Of a DNA stretch of 64,000 bases, positions 35,909 to 47,409 are shown piece after piece (position 1 is the first letter of the stretch; the number at the start of each line of letters is the position of its first letter). The stretch is taken from positions 1,477,001 through 1,541,000 of the forward strand of contig JASFXZ010000029.1 in assembly GCA_032209605.1 (NCBI GenBank), read 5' to 3'. The position numbers and the translations under genes were made by a program. This DNA is from Mactromeris polynyma (lineage: Eukaryota > Mollusca > Bivalvia > Venerida > Mactridae). The notes under the pieces were generated by a model that saw nothing but the letters and a program-made list of their open reading frames with translations, did not search any database and was not told where the DNA came from.

Positions 35909-36450
35909 TGTGTTTGACACAATCTAGCGGGATGCGGATATTCAAATTGAATGAAAATACATCTTGTGCGTCATACTGATACCTGTTCGGAAATCGAACC
36001 GGATTCATATGCATTTCTTGTACATAATATCGAAAAGACACTGGCGCGATAATAACACAGAGTGAATACGTAACTACAGGGAACGCCACATACACAAGAC
36101 AGTGCCTCCCAACGCAGACCTCCGGAAAAACAACAATCCATAAACATAAGGCACTTAAGTAGGTCAAACGGTACACATATTAAGGAACAGATGCACAAGG
36201 AATGGCCCGGCAGACCACAAGGAATAACTTGGAGAATCAAAGTGGATAGTGAAGGGAGGGGGAGGGGGGAATTAATGGATGGAACAAGTCAAGACAACTG
36301 GCCGCAATAGGCCAAAAATGGGCCTAACACATTCATAACACAACCAGAAACAACAATCATATAGCGAATTACAGCCTTGGAACTGTCAGCAAAAAATACT
36401 CATATCACATATCAATCACATATCGATATTGCTACTTGGACGTCACCATC
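35909..36450. repeat. Duplicated segment, copy 1, split by a B insertion
   Basis: 35909-36053 plus about 36406-36450 correspond to the uninterrupted 36972-37195. Paired landmarks are gtgtttgacacaatc, gaaatcgaac.gga, gcg.gataataaca / gcgagaataaca, and acatatc.at.ttgctac followed by gacgtcaccatctttt / aacgtcatcggctttt. The 350-bp family B element lies exactly at the break. Confidence 0.7.
36054..36405 (-). mobile_element. Family B, near full-length copy (minus strand)
   Basis: Reads cagagtgaatacgtaactac at one end and cagccttggaactgtcagc at the other, matching B2 end to end. It interrupts the duplicated segment. Two reading frames of 89-90 codons over it (minus strand, 35904-36240) come from the repeat; related frames appear in other B copies with stops and shifts. 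Confidence 0.75.
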
Positions 36451-36754
36451 TTTTGTTTTCTAACTTGGCACTATACACATTTATGTTAATGTTTTTCGTA
36501 AACAAGAAATATTAAAAAAGATACACAGCGTAGATGGAATGATGCCTTGCTGTATGTTTAATGGAAATTTACTTTAATCAAAACAGTAGAAGTTTTCCAT
36601 TGATAGAAAAGATGTGTGTACAATGTATACGTGTTAATCTTGCATAAAACTGTATTTTCTGCATATATTCAGTAGAATAGACAAGACAAGACAATCCCCA
36701 CATTTTGTCCGAAAATTGTGAACATATGATATATAAGAAAAACATTAAAAAGCC

Positions 36755-36966
36755 TTTTCTGACTTACGAGACATCGTCTTTCTAAACACATTTACTTCCC
36801 GATGCCTAACCTTTAAATGCCAGGCACCAGGTAGGTAGGCGCACGGGAACCATTATTTAACTGGCTGGCGGCTCACCAACCGGCCATATCAGAACGGACT
36901 CCTGCCGGGATTCGACAATTCGACCTCCCGCTCCAAAGCGGATGCCTCAACCATTCGGCCAAGGGA
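36755..36966 (-). mobile_element. tRNA-derived SINE, family S1 (copy 2, minus strand)
   Basis: Same head and body as 281-540 (ggagcgggaggtcgaa; ttggtgagccgccag; tgcctggca). The B box is damaged (attgtcgaatcc). It sits immediately against the intact duplicated segment at 36972. Confidence 0.75.
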
Positions 36967-36971
36967 GACGG

Positions 36972-37205
36972 TGTTTGACACAATCATGCCAGCAAGATGA
37001 AGATATTTATAATGCATCAGAAATACGTAAAGTGCTTATTGTGGGTAATAATGATAACTATACAGAAATCGAACGGGATGTCAATGTATTACTTTTAAAC
37101 AACTTCGAATATAATGGTACTCCCTGGAGCGAGAATAACATTTACATATCAATGTTGCTACCTGAACGTCATCGGCTTTTGTATTTCGTCAAATATGGCC
37201 CTGGT
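36972..37205. repeat. Duplicated segment, copy 2 (empty site)
   Basis: The uninterrupted counterpart of 35909-36450. It is mostly open in one + frame (36942-37211), but that frame begins inside the adjacent SINE and the other copy does not keep it, so no gene is called. Confidence 0.6.
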
Positions 37206-37368
37206 GTATAATGATGCACTGAAAAGTAAAAATTATTATATCTGTATTTTGTACCAAGTCTAGTCTGATATGCATCCCTCAGGATACATTGACATTGTTT
37301 TGTGAATATTACTTACTATCATTGTCGTGGTGTATTGTTTAAATTTGTGTTTATCGTGATTATCATTT

Positions 37369-37689
37369 ATGGCGGAAAGGAAGTCTGAGCGTGTAAAACC
37401 TGATATCAAGTACAAAACACTACATGAACAGAGCCATAAAGGAGAAGACCCCACTGAGTGCCTCAGCGTTTCGTCAGAGTGTCTGGGTGATGTAGATTGC
37501 GAAAAACAACAACGGATGTAATTACTGAGCAGGCTGTCGAAATTAGAAGCTAAAGAAAGAATACGGAGGAAACAGAGAGAGCTGGAAGTGCTGAGAAGAG
37601 AGATGGAGGAGAGGGAGAGGAATATACAGAATTATGACAATATGACAATATGTAGTATTGAGTACCAGTTAATATATGTTTATTGTTAG
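37369..37689 (+). pseudogene. Broken coiled-coil ORF (retroelement gag-like?)
   Basis: From the ATG at 37369 the frame reads a basic N-terminus (MAERKSERVKPDIKYK), a TAA at 37519-37521 (codon 51), and then continues in the same frame with a strongly charged heptad-like segment (LSRLSKLEAKERIRRKQREL, EVLRREMEERER) before a TAG at 37687. The second half is a classic coiled coil. Similar Lys/Glu/Arg-rich helices occur in the N-terminal regions of invertebrate BEL/Pao and gypsy gag-like proteins, but nothing here proves that. With a stop in the middle it is most simply a decayed fragment. A genuine exon spliced elsewhere is possible. Confidence 0.45.
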
Positions 37690-38655
37690 TTAGATATTGC
37701 ATGTGAAGCTTAATCCTCTGTCTACTATATCATATTATTTGTGGGTTGGTTTTTACTTCTTAAAGAAAGTATGTTATTTCTTTGAAATGGGAAAACTCCT
37801 TAAATGTGGTATCTTACACCCTTGGAGACCGTTTCTGGTGACAGTGTTATGTGACGCTGTTCATGAAACAAAGTTTTTTGGGGGGATATCGCTGGGATAG
37901 GGTGGTTATGACAATAGACTGAGGATCAGCATTAAATATTGTCATAAGTTACACTTTATAGCATATTTTACATGCATTATCAGAACATATGATGTTTTGT
38001 TTGTTTGTTGTTTGTTTGTTGTTTATGTGCTTTTTAGTTGAATTTTTGTGTTGGTTTTGTGATGCTTACTCTGGGCAGGGAGTTGGCGTGTTAGATGCAT
38101 TTAAGGCAATGATTGATTATTATGATTAAATTTGATTGCCCAAGTTATTTCGATTTAAATTGCCTTTTGAATTATTATGCATCTTTATTGTTTAATCTCA
38201 TGACCTGTCATATAAAATAGTCATTGAGTCATGACCTGTCATATAATAAATTAGTTGTTGTGGCTCACCTAAAATAAATGTTTATGTTGTAGTTCTTTAT
38301 GTCAGGAGAATAATTTATTGCAGTTTGTTTACTAACAACATAATTTAATTATGCGAATGTTTCACCACATCTCAGCATTTATACCTCAGATACCCACCAA
38401 AAATCTCCACAGTTATCCGACACGTCTTTGGCCGTCGAGATCTTAAACAATTTGTGTTTGCCTCGCCCACTCATCTCATAATGAAGCAATAGTCATATAT
38501 GCATGATCAAATCAAATATCACACAAAAACAGCGTAGTTGATAAAGTTAAAATAATAACGACTAATAATTAAGAGCCAAGTACCAGCGTCCGGAAGTAAA
38601 CACTTAGACTTCCTGACGCACCATTTATGCAACATTATCTCATATTATAGCCGCT
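37690..38655. other. Upstream region of the WSC/lectin-like gene
   Basis: Non-coding. It contains a TTTG/TTG microsatellite around 37998-38028 and a 20-bp direct duplication (gtcatgacctgtcatataa) at 38198-38248. No TATA box or initiator can be assigned with confidence. Confidence 0.4.
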
Positions 38656-38661
38656 ACAAGT

Positions 38662-40065
38662 ATGGATACCATGTCTGTTCACGTATATTCGATGTGTCTA
38701 CTTTTTCTGTTTTCTTGGAAAGGATACAAGTGTAATGAATTAAAACTTTTTGTTGCTAATGACTCAAGCTGTGCGGCGGAAGATGGAAATTATAGGGAAG
38801 ATTATACACCCCTTACTTTGTTCAGTATTTTCAACAGCAGTCGTTATATGAAATCAGTTGAGAAAGTGCTTAGAAATGGAGAGAAAGTACGGATTGCTGG
38901 TTATGCAGATTTATCGCCTTCATTTATTTATCATGGTTGCATATTCCCCATACCTAAATTATATGACTTTGCTGTTAAGGAAACAAATCATCTGTATAGC
39001 TGTATTGAAGACTGTTTCATTGCAAATAGAGATGTGTACGTACGACAAACGTATAACAAATGCGCATGTGTGTTTGGCAAATACGTTGAAACCACGCCAT
39101 ACGAATTTCTGGCGTCCGACCCATTGTGTAATGAAATGTACGACAACTTATATAGTGACAATACCGAAACAAAACACACAGAACCCATTGACACTAGCAT
39201 GGTCTTTGGGTTTGACCGAGGGCAGTTTAAGTCCTTTGACTCTAGAGTGAGTGTATCACACTTCATGCTGTACACGTTTGCAACAATTGACAAGTCAGGG
39301 AGTTTGGACATCAATTATGGACTGACTTACACGTTTGAACATGTAACTGACGTAGCATGTGAGACAAACAATAAGGATAAATTCCGGTATTACAAGACAA
39401 CTTCATATAAACCCTCCAGTATTGTTGATGCACATTCCTTATGTTTGGATAATGGATTAATTTTAGCATCGACTAAAAACATACGTCGGTTTAACTTGTC
39501 GAGTAACAGAGTTTACTTGTTTGGAAATATGCGTTATATCAATCTATACGACCCAAACGATGCAAATATCAGTGCGAATGATTCATGTTTTGTTCTAGAA
39601 AATACATTGGATACCATATTCATTAAGTCAGATAATTGCAATATTTCCAGGCGGTATATTTGTCGGACAAACTATGTACATCTCCAAACCAGTGATCTAT
39701 ATCAAAACATTCTATATATTGTGTGTGGCACAGCTTTAGGCGCAATAGTTGCAATATGTTGCATGTTGGCTATATACATTATTCGCAGCGGTTACATAGC
39801 AAACAACGGTCAGATATGTCATTTTAGACATTCACGCACAAATGGGAATTCAGATAGTGTGAGTGTTCCCGGGCGTTTAAACGCTGGATCTGACCACGGA
39901 CTTCTGGACGCCGGCTCCGTTCCTGGGCGTTTAAACGCTGGATCTGATCACGGAGCTACAAACACTTATAGTGTTCCCGACCGTTTGAATGCCTCGAACT
40001 CAACCGATTTTAGTGTTTCAAGCGACGGACCTGATCCAGGACTCGGGATTTCGACCCAATTATAA
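38662..40065 (+). CDS. Single-pass membrane receptor with WSC-like and C-type-lectin-like modules
   Basis: A 467-residue protein in one exon. Residues 1-24 form a signal peptide (MCLLFLFSW core). Residues 88-160 have WSC spacing (YHGC93, C114xxxC118, C134xC136, C156), a module that binds carbohydrate in other proteins. Residues 225-335 look like a degenerate C-type lectin fold (C233, DAHSLC261..G265LILAS, C309, C326, RRYIC334) with the Trp and Ca-binding residues not evident. A transmembrane helix spans 349-374. The 93-residue tail contains SVPGRLNAGSDHG twice (401-413, 419-431) and a partial third (437-445). N-glycosylation sequons: N33, N58, N278, N302, N306, N327. In-frame TGA upstream at 38614; Kozak context aagtATGg is good. 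Likely a cell-surface glycan receptor or adhesion protein. The ligand is unknown and no named family fits fully. Confidence 0.85.
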   Translation: MDTMSVHVYSMCLLFLFSWKGYKCNELKLFVANDSSCAAEDGNYREDYTPLTLFSIFNSSRYMKSVEKVLRNGEKVRIAGYADLSPSFIYHGCIFPIPKLYDFAVKETNHLYSCIEDCFIANRDVYVRQTYNKCACVFGKYVETTPYEFLASDPLCNEMYDNLYSDNTETKHTEPIDTSMVFGFDRGQFKSFDSRVSVSHFMLYTFATIDKSGSLDINYGLTYTFEHVTDVACETNNKDKFRYYKTTSYKPSSIVDAHSLCLDNGLILASTKNIRRFNLSSNRVYLFGNMRYINLYDPNDANISANDSCFVLENTLDTIFIKSDNCNISRRYICRTNYVHLQTSDLYQNILYIVCGTALGAIVAICCMLAIYIIRSGYIANNGQICHFRHSRTNGNSDSVSVPGRLNAGSDHGLLDAGSVPGRLNAGSDHGATNTYSVPDRLNASNSTDFSVSSDGPDPGLGISTQL

Positions 40066-40269
40066 TAACTCGTTTGCATACATATGCTTTCATTATCATT
40101 TAATTGTATACAAGAGAACGTTTAGCACATGTCTAATTTCCATTTATTCACTTTTAGTTAAGTGTTAAGTCTATGTTAATATGCTTCATCTGGCTAAAGC
40201 TTTTGTAAACGAAATGAATTTGTTCAAACATAAAATGTAATCATATACTGCTGCTAATGCCACTATCTA

Positions 40270-40570
40270 TTACTATTCAGTATAAAAGTGATTTTGAGAA
40301 ATTGTTTGTCTACATATACCTAATGGTCTATGAACTGTTTTTTTTCTAAATATGTGTAATCTTTTATAATATGTTTGTCTATATGTATATTATGTTGGAT
40401 AATATGTTTGTTTATAAGTAGGTAATGCTTTATATGGATTGTTTCATAATATGTTTGTCTACGTGTATGTAATGTTTCATAGCATGTGGTCTGTATGTGT
40501 ATAATGTAGAATAATATGTTTTTCTATATTTAGGTATTGTAGCATAATTTGTTTGTATGTAAGTGTACAA
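40270..40570 (+). repeat. Degenerate tandem repeat in the 3' flank of the receptor gene
   Basis: About five loosely repeated units of 50-60 bp with ataatatgtttgtctatatg and taatg.ttcataat. It begins about 200 bp after the stop codon and may be in the 3' UTR. Confidence 0.6.
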
Positions 40571-41940
40571 TGTTTCCTTTCATGCTTTGCTGTTTATATG
40601 CTGTACCATGTTGTTATTAATTCTCCGATATTTGAGAAAATAAGGATATCCATATATGACCAATACGTTGGTATGCCCAATGAATCAATGTTCACTTTAA
40701 TCACAAGCAATAGACATACATGTTATCAATATAATTTTCATTTCGATGACATATTTAATGTTCATATGACTGTCAGAATGGCAATGTACTCAGGTGGATG
40801 TTTCTCTTTTTTTATAATCGATCCACGGGCAATATTATGTTTCAATAAAATCATTCGCCACGATTCAGACAAGATCCTTTAGAGAACGTCCGGGTAAAAT
40901 TGACAACGGAAGTTCAAGTGTTAGTATCACTCAATTGTTTCAAGGATTGATACATTATTAATATGGAAATACAAACTTGTGAAATGAAAGTGCATGCACG
41001 ATGGATAAATATAATTATGATATATATGAACTTCTCTTAAGAAATGTATTTGTATTTTAACATGTTTCTGTGTTGCAATGCCCTTTAAACTGAAATGTGT
41101 CTGCCCTTTGCTACTATACCTGGCTTTTATACTAAACCAAGCATTTTTATATGTTTTATGTCTTCTGAAATCTTGAGAAAGTACCAGGTTTGTTTACTTG
41201 CTTCATTGGTGTATTGTTTGTATTTAAGACTTAAAGTACAATGTACATCTAACATGCATTATCTTGTCTTTGCCGTCTAATATGTTCAGGATTTGTCCAT
41301 TAGGAACGTTCTAATTTCTACACATTTACAGGCGTCGGAATAATTTTGGCATACCGACAAAACGATTATCATTTACGTTAGATTTATTTAGTTGTTCAAA
41401 CAATTTTCATTGTCACAGCGCCATTTCTATGACAAAGAAAGCTGTCTATTCAATGCACACTCGCATTTATAAGTTATATTTACGCATGTTTACTGTCCTA
41501 CTTTTGGAACATTAGTCTTTCGCCTGTCTAAAGATAGAAAATATCAGTCATGCGGGAGTAATAAAGCAGAGAGTGAATACGAAGGTATCGGAATAAGCGC
41601 CCGATAAGGAGAGTAACCAGCAACATACACCAGTTGTGTTTTTGTCACTGGCCACCGCGATATTTCATTTTTCCGCACAATTTGTGTTGGTGTCTTATGT
41701 AACTTTTGCTTTTGAAATTATTGACATGCATTTATGGTATATATGTTCATGTATGTTTGTGCTTTGAAAGGGAGATGTGTACTTTGCGTGTTCATTTCCT
41801 GATCGACCTTTTTTATTATTTAAATAATTTTATTATTTTTGCAAAATGTTTTCCGGTCTTGTTTGTGGAATGTGTGATTGTATAATTGATTGACATATAT
41901 ATTGATTGAGTATATTTATCACAGTTTTGTTGAAATAAAC
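40571..41940 (+). other. Possible 3' UTR / flank with polyadenylation hexamers
   Basis: No convincing coding region. The 109-codon frame at 40553-40882 lacks features. Hexamers aataaa occur near 40845 and at 41934-41939; the latter lies in an AT-rich context that would suit transcript 3' end formation. Confidence 0.3.
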
Positions 41941-41984
41941 TATAAACTTACTAAGATATGTCTGAACCATTTTACCCCACCTGA

Positions 41985-42720
41985 GCACGAAGTAGGATCG
42001 TCAGATGTCCGTCATCGTAAGTCGTGCGGTGTTCAGTGTGCGTCCTCCGTCAACATATTCTTTAAATAACATCTCCTCCTATACCACTAAATGGATTTTG
42101 TCCAAACTTCACAAGACTTATCCATGGGTAGGCCTCGTTCCGGACTGTTGCATAAGTAGGTCAGAGGAGCTTAACTATATTTTGAAATTCGAAACTGTGT
42201 GAATATCTTCTTGTCAAAAACAATGAGGCCTACGGCTTTGATAAAGTCCTCTTACAAGATTGCATAAATTATTAAGTTCCGTCAAAAACATGGTTGTCAG
42301 GGGCGGGCCGTGTTCCCTATATGAATGAAGTGGAAACTATACACATACTCCTAAACCACTAAGTGAATTGTGTCAAAAGTTCAAAGGTATGATCCTTAGG
42401 TGGTCCTCTTTCAAAGCTTTATAAATGGTTCTGGTCTGTTGTATAAGTAGGTAACAGGAGCTTAAATAGAGTTTATCAGTGACAACCTCGAAATCTTCTT
42501 GTCCAAAAGAGATTTGGTATTTGGTGTGAAGCATTGTCTAACATTGCATAAATTATTAAGATCCGTTAAAAAACATTGTCGCCAGCAAGTGGATCCTTGT
42601 TAAAGTGAAAACTTCGAAAATGTTATTGTCCAAAGCCGTAAGGCGTAGAGTTTTGAGATTTGGTGTGTGGTCCTCTTCCAATATTGTATAAATAATTAAT
42701 TTATGTCAAAAAACATGGCT
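41985..42720 (+). mobile_element. Diverged tandem-repeat element
   Basis: Begins near ccccacctgagcacgaagta and contains about three degenerate units. Each has ccactaa.tg.attttgtc, a ggactgttgcataagtagg-like block, taggagctta and cttcttgtc.aaa. It resembles in layout the P and gtcaaaaactaggtcac elements but is a different sequence. No gene. Confidence 0.6.
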
Positions 42721-43089
42721 GCCGTAATTTGTCAAATGTATTGTTCCAAGGGATATTTTCTTTTTGTTCAATCAAGACTTATACATATAGTGTATACATG
42801 TACACTTAACACCATTAAAACGCTACTTATTAATAATTGTGTTTCCATTTTCTCAAACAATATTTTGAGTTGTGGCAAGACCGACTGCGGTACACATTGT
42901 GCGCAATATTAGATTTTTTATGTCGATCTTAAAACTTTTGTAAATTTTGCAACAAAACAATAAGAAAACATCGGATTTCCATTGTAGAATGGTCCGTGTA
43001 AAAATGAGTACCAATGTTTCTTTCACTACGCAGTCATGACGCGAAAATACATCCCCAGTACACACATTGAAGTAGAATTCACCAGTAAA

Positions 43090-43505
43090 TGTAGCGTTGT
43101 TTCTCAGATCAACAAATGAATGTAATGCACAAACGCCACATACACTAGACAATGCCTCCCCCACACAGAACACCGGGAAAACAACAGTGTGCAAAATATT
43201 AGGCATTGAGTAGGTGCACGGGTTAACATTAATTGGAATAGGAGTGAAAGGAATAGTCTGGCCGACCATACACATAACTAAAGACAATGGAAGGGAACAT
43301 TAAGGCTGGAATACATCCCGGAACAGGTCAAGAAGGTCAGAAATAATAGGCCGAAAGGGGGTCACTAGAACATGAATATTAAACTTGAAATAATATCAAG
43401 TAAAATGATTGAACACGGGGAAAGGGGAAATTAACATACATATATTCACATAAATAAAAACTATAACCATACATCGATTGCCAGCCTTGAAACTGTCAGT
43501 AAAAT
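43090..43505 (-). mobile_element. Family B, long diverged copy (minus strand)
   Basis: Landmarks in order: cgccacatacactagacaat, ccgggaaaacaacagt, gtctggccgaccatac, aataggccgaaa, and ccagccttgaaactgtcagt at the far end. It is older than the 36054 copy judging by divergence. The 144-codon minus-strand frame at 42853-43287 runs across it and its flank and is not a gene. Confidence 0.7.
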
Positions 43506-43510
43506 ACCAG

Positions 43511-46500
43511 GGGTTTAAATCGATTTAACAGCTAGCTAACCTCACACTTAACCACTATATGGTCATTGATTTCCAACATATACACACAAATTGAATAAGA
43601 AGGCAGTAACTGATCGTAAAGGTAATTAACTATAACGTATATAATAACAAATACACTGTACATAATCCAGTACAAAGAAACAAACAACCCTATAATGACC
43701 TTGCTCTTAGTAACTAAATTATTTACTACATCGGTACAATAATAGATGCAATATAATATCACAAACATGGAAAGCCTAACACCGGCATCACTTTGTCATC
43801 ACATTCAAAGCATCTAAATTAAGATTGCTTATAATTCATAATGGACACTTTAATGGTAAAGTCACTAATAAAATATAATGTCAAATAAAAATAAAATTCT
43901 CTTCAATACCGACGTTGGATAAGTTTTTGCTTTCGAAATACCCTTTCTTCATTGAACGCATTAGCCGTAACATGAATAACTGAAACCACAAACTTGGTTA
44001 TTGGAAACTTGATATTAATTGTATGGTTCTGTCGTCGTCTTTTTGCATGAAAATAATTATTAATGCCTTATATTGTTTTTGTGTAATATTAATATAAATG
44101 TAGAGATGCCATATACACAGAGTGAATCGACCATAAAAGCACCAGGTGACATTAAAGTATGAACAAGAGCACATGCATGTAGACAATTACAAAGACACGA
44201 GGGACATTAGACACAAATATAAACGATCGTGTCAACAACAAACAACATAACCTACATACGACCACGTTGCATGAGGATTAATGTTCTTTGATAGTCTGTA
44301 TGCGAGCTTTGATTTTGTGATAAGTAAACATTTCTGTTGTATCAAGGGAATCGTTATAAATCTATCATTGAGAAATGAAATCGCTTCAAACTTTTTGTAC
44401 TAAATAAAGTGAAGCCACTATTGCTAGAAAAACTGACGGAACGGCTGAACTACAAGCAAAGTTCTTCTATTAACATATCCTTTCGTCTAAAATTGAGATA
44501 TCAAAGAAACGTCTTCGACAGAAATCTGCTCTCTTCTTTGTACCAGCACATCAAGAAATGTTCTGCTTTTAAACATATCGTTCATTTTATTTTATTTAAA
44601 AAACCAGCTGAACTTTCTCCGTCGATTTGAAATGTTTATGTGCGACGCCGTACTAGACTTAACATTAATTCATTGTTAACGATACATAAAGTTTACTAGG
44701 TCCACAAATTAACTGTAATTCGCTCTGTTAAAATGCAATATTGAATATTTGTAGTACGGTTGTACCTTTGCAAAATTGAAACGGGTACTAAATGTGTTGA
44801 AAGTCCCCAAGGTTGGTTAACAGTCAGAACCGGTGCATTGAGTAAGCTTAACCTACATTTGTATTTGTTTTGCTTTACTGTCTAGTGTGTACGCCATTGT
44901 TGAAGTCACATGTAGTAGTAAATGTATTTGATTTATTAAAAATTAAGACATGTGGAAAGTTACAGCATAGTTTAAATGTACATTTGATCTCGGCATTGCA
45001 TTACAGAAATGTTTTACTAGACAGACAAAGGCTTCACACATAGTTTTGCTATTATAAATCATGCTATAATATACATGCTTTAGGTTAACCGTTACAACGA
45101 AGTTACATGCAACACGTCTTCCCTACTTTCTACTAACTAAATTAATTCCGGAACGTTGCTATATTAGCTAGTAGGTGCCCATATTGCATAATAAATCGAA
45201 GTCATCAAATAACACATGATATTATATTATTCACAAACTGTTATGTTCGTGTATTCAAAGCACTGTCACCTATTTTGCAGGCATATTTTGTTGATCTGTG
45301 AAACGACACATTTTACAGGTGCAGATTGCCTCTCCAACAAGGCTTATACTAGTATATATTATGATAACGTGATTATTATATTGTCATAAAATTGTTACGT
45401 ATGCCATATTTGCTAGGAAACATTATGCAGAACAAATGCGATTTATTTTAATTATATTTTCATAAACAAATGTTAACCACAATTAGCACATAATCACTAA
45501 AGTTCACATATTCAATTTCATTTTCATAATATGCATATTGCAGAACACATAATAGTTGTTCAGATTTAGTTACTGGCTTAAAATGTAATGATAATATAAA
45601 ACACGATAAAACGCGCAAAAACTGTTCAACAGAATTATGAACAATAAATTATTGACAGATGTATTTCAAATAAAAAACAACCATGTAGCGGAAAACAAAT
45701 TAAACAGAATAAGACACTCGAATTGAAAGCTCAGCAAATAACATGTAACGGTGTTTTTGCTAGAGCTATTGGAACAAGAATTTCCTAAATGCTATACAAA
45801 GCACAGGATGTTGTTTTAGACATAAATGAATGCACGCATTACCGCGAATGCTGATGAAATGGAAACATCAAACGTAACAATGTGAGTGCAGAGAAAGTTT
45901 ACTTCAAAAAGGAGAAAGAGCACCAAAATAGGATTTATTGTTTGCGACCAGAGTAAGCGAAAGTAGATGAAATTAACAGCTTGCAACACATCATAATTAG
46001 AAAAATGATTCACAACAGTGCGCGTTAATAATTAACAATTGGACTTGTAAATAATGGGCATTAACCATAAAAGATAATAAATATTTTTTCTGAAATTGAT
46101 AAAATTTCAAAAGAATCACAAAGAAAAAATCACGAGTTTAAGTTGTGTATTTGGACAATCATAGTACGTTTACAGTTTCCATAACGGTTGTTATATGGTC
46201 AGATCTGTATAAAACAAGGTTCTTTTTGGAATTATTGCCGAATTATGAAATATATTAACAACGGCGTTTGAACTGTATGTTGTATTGACTATATACCTCT
46301 TACAATCCAGAATTACTCACAATGTTATAAGGTCATTAATAAAAAAGCAATAGAGCAAACAATAATCGTGTTCATTTGGCTTATTCAAACAAATTTGATA
46401 CTAGTATTAGTAACGACGTTTGGTTTCCGAAAGGTTGTAAGGCATTTGACCTAGAAATTTGATTGAATTACACGCCCTTTTCAATCATATTTCAATAATA

Positions 46501-47200
46501 ATTTTGCACCAACAGTTTGGGTTCTTAACAGTATTTACTCTACTCAAGACAAACGTTTTAATTCACAATATAATTTATTCTGTTATGAATGAAGAGCACA
46601 AAAGCACTGTTATTTACCATCCAACAAAGGAATCACAATTCAATTTATTGCTTTTACATTAGCAGTAATAAATATAATGCGGCTTTGATGCCCATCAAAT
46701 ATAATTGCTACGTAACATTTAGAGCAGTGTATTTTTTCACTAACGGGAGTCGTAACAACCACTTAAACATTCATGTTATCGTACACATTGACAGATGCAA
46801 GACTTATCACGGTAAAACATCAATGCTATTTTCGTTCATTGTACATTTATTGTCCAAACGCATTTTAACGTCGATGTAATCAAGGCATTCCTTTTATTGT
46901 CAACTCGAAAATTGCATTACCACTGCATTGTTCAGTTCTTTGGGGTCATATTTCTGTGTTAAATCTGTACTCGTACGATAACATGATTGCATGTTTAGCA
47001 CATTTCAAACGGACATTTCATTCAAGCTCAGTGTGAAAAAGTGCATTTGGTCACTAATACACCTACCCATACATTAATTGTATATTTATCTTTTCATCGT
47101 TGCACGTCTCATTTACATCTACTAACTCACAAATGAGTGTTATTAAGTTAGCAGATGAACAAACCTTATATCATGTTTTCTTTACGTGACTGCTTTAGCC
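43511..47200. other. 3.7 kb AT-rich intergenic DNA, nothing recognised
   Basis: Both strands give only frames under 100 codons with no domain, signal peptide or repeat. No tRNA, hairpin or tandem array seen. Confidence 0.5.
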
Positions 47201-47204
47201 TAAA

Positions 47205-47405
47205 GAGTGTATGTCCTCTTTCATTGTCCAAGTTATTCCTTATGGACGGCCAGGCCATTCATTTCGCCTCTGTTCTCTTACGTATGTACCCTTGAGCCTC
47301 CTCAAGTGCCTTATGTTTCCTGGATAGTTGTTTTCCCGCAGGTCTGTGTTGGGAGGCACTGCCTTATGTATGTGGTGTTCCTTGTAGCAACTTATTCTCA
47401 TTCGT
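47205..47405 (+). mobile_element. Family B, 5'-truncated copy
   Basis: Landmarks are ccaagttattccttatggac, cctcctcaagtgccttatgt, gttgttttcccgcaggtctg and tatgtatgtggtgttcc; it ends gtagcaacttattctc. The 100-codon frame over it is repeat-derived. Confidence 0.7.
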
Positions 47406-47409
47406 GTAT

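Noticed and set aside
38858..39250. 130-codon + frame and 108-codon minus frame inside the receptor gene
   Set aside because: Shadows of the 467-residue coding sequence in other frames.
42853..43287. 144-codon ORF on the minus strand
   Set aside because: It covers the family B copy at 43090-43505; equivalent frames in other copies are disrupted.
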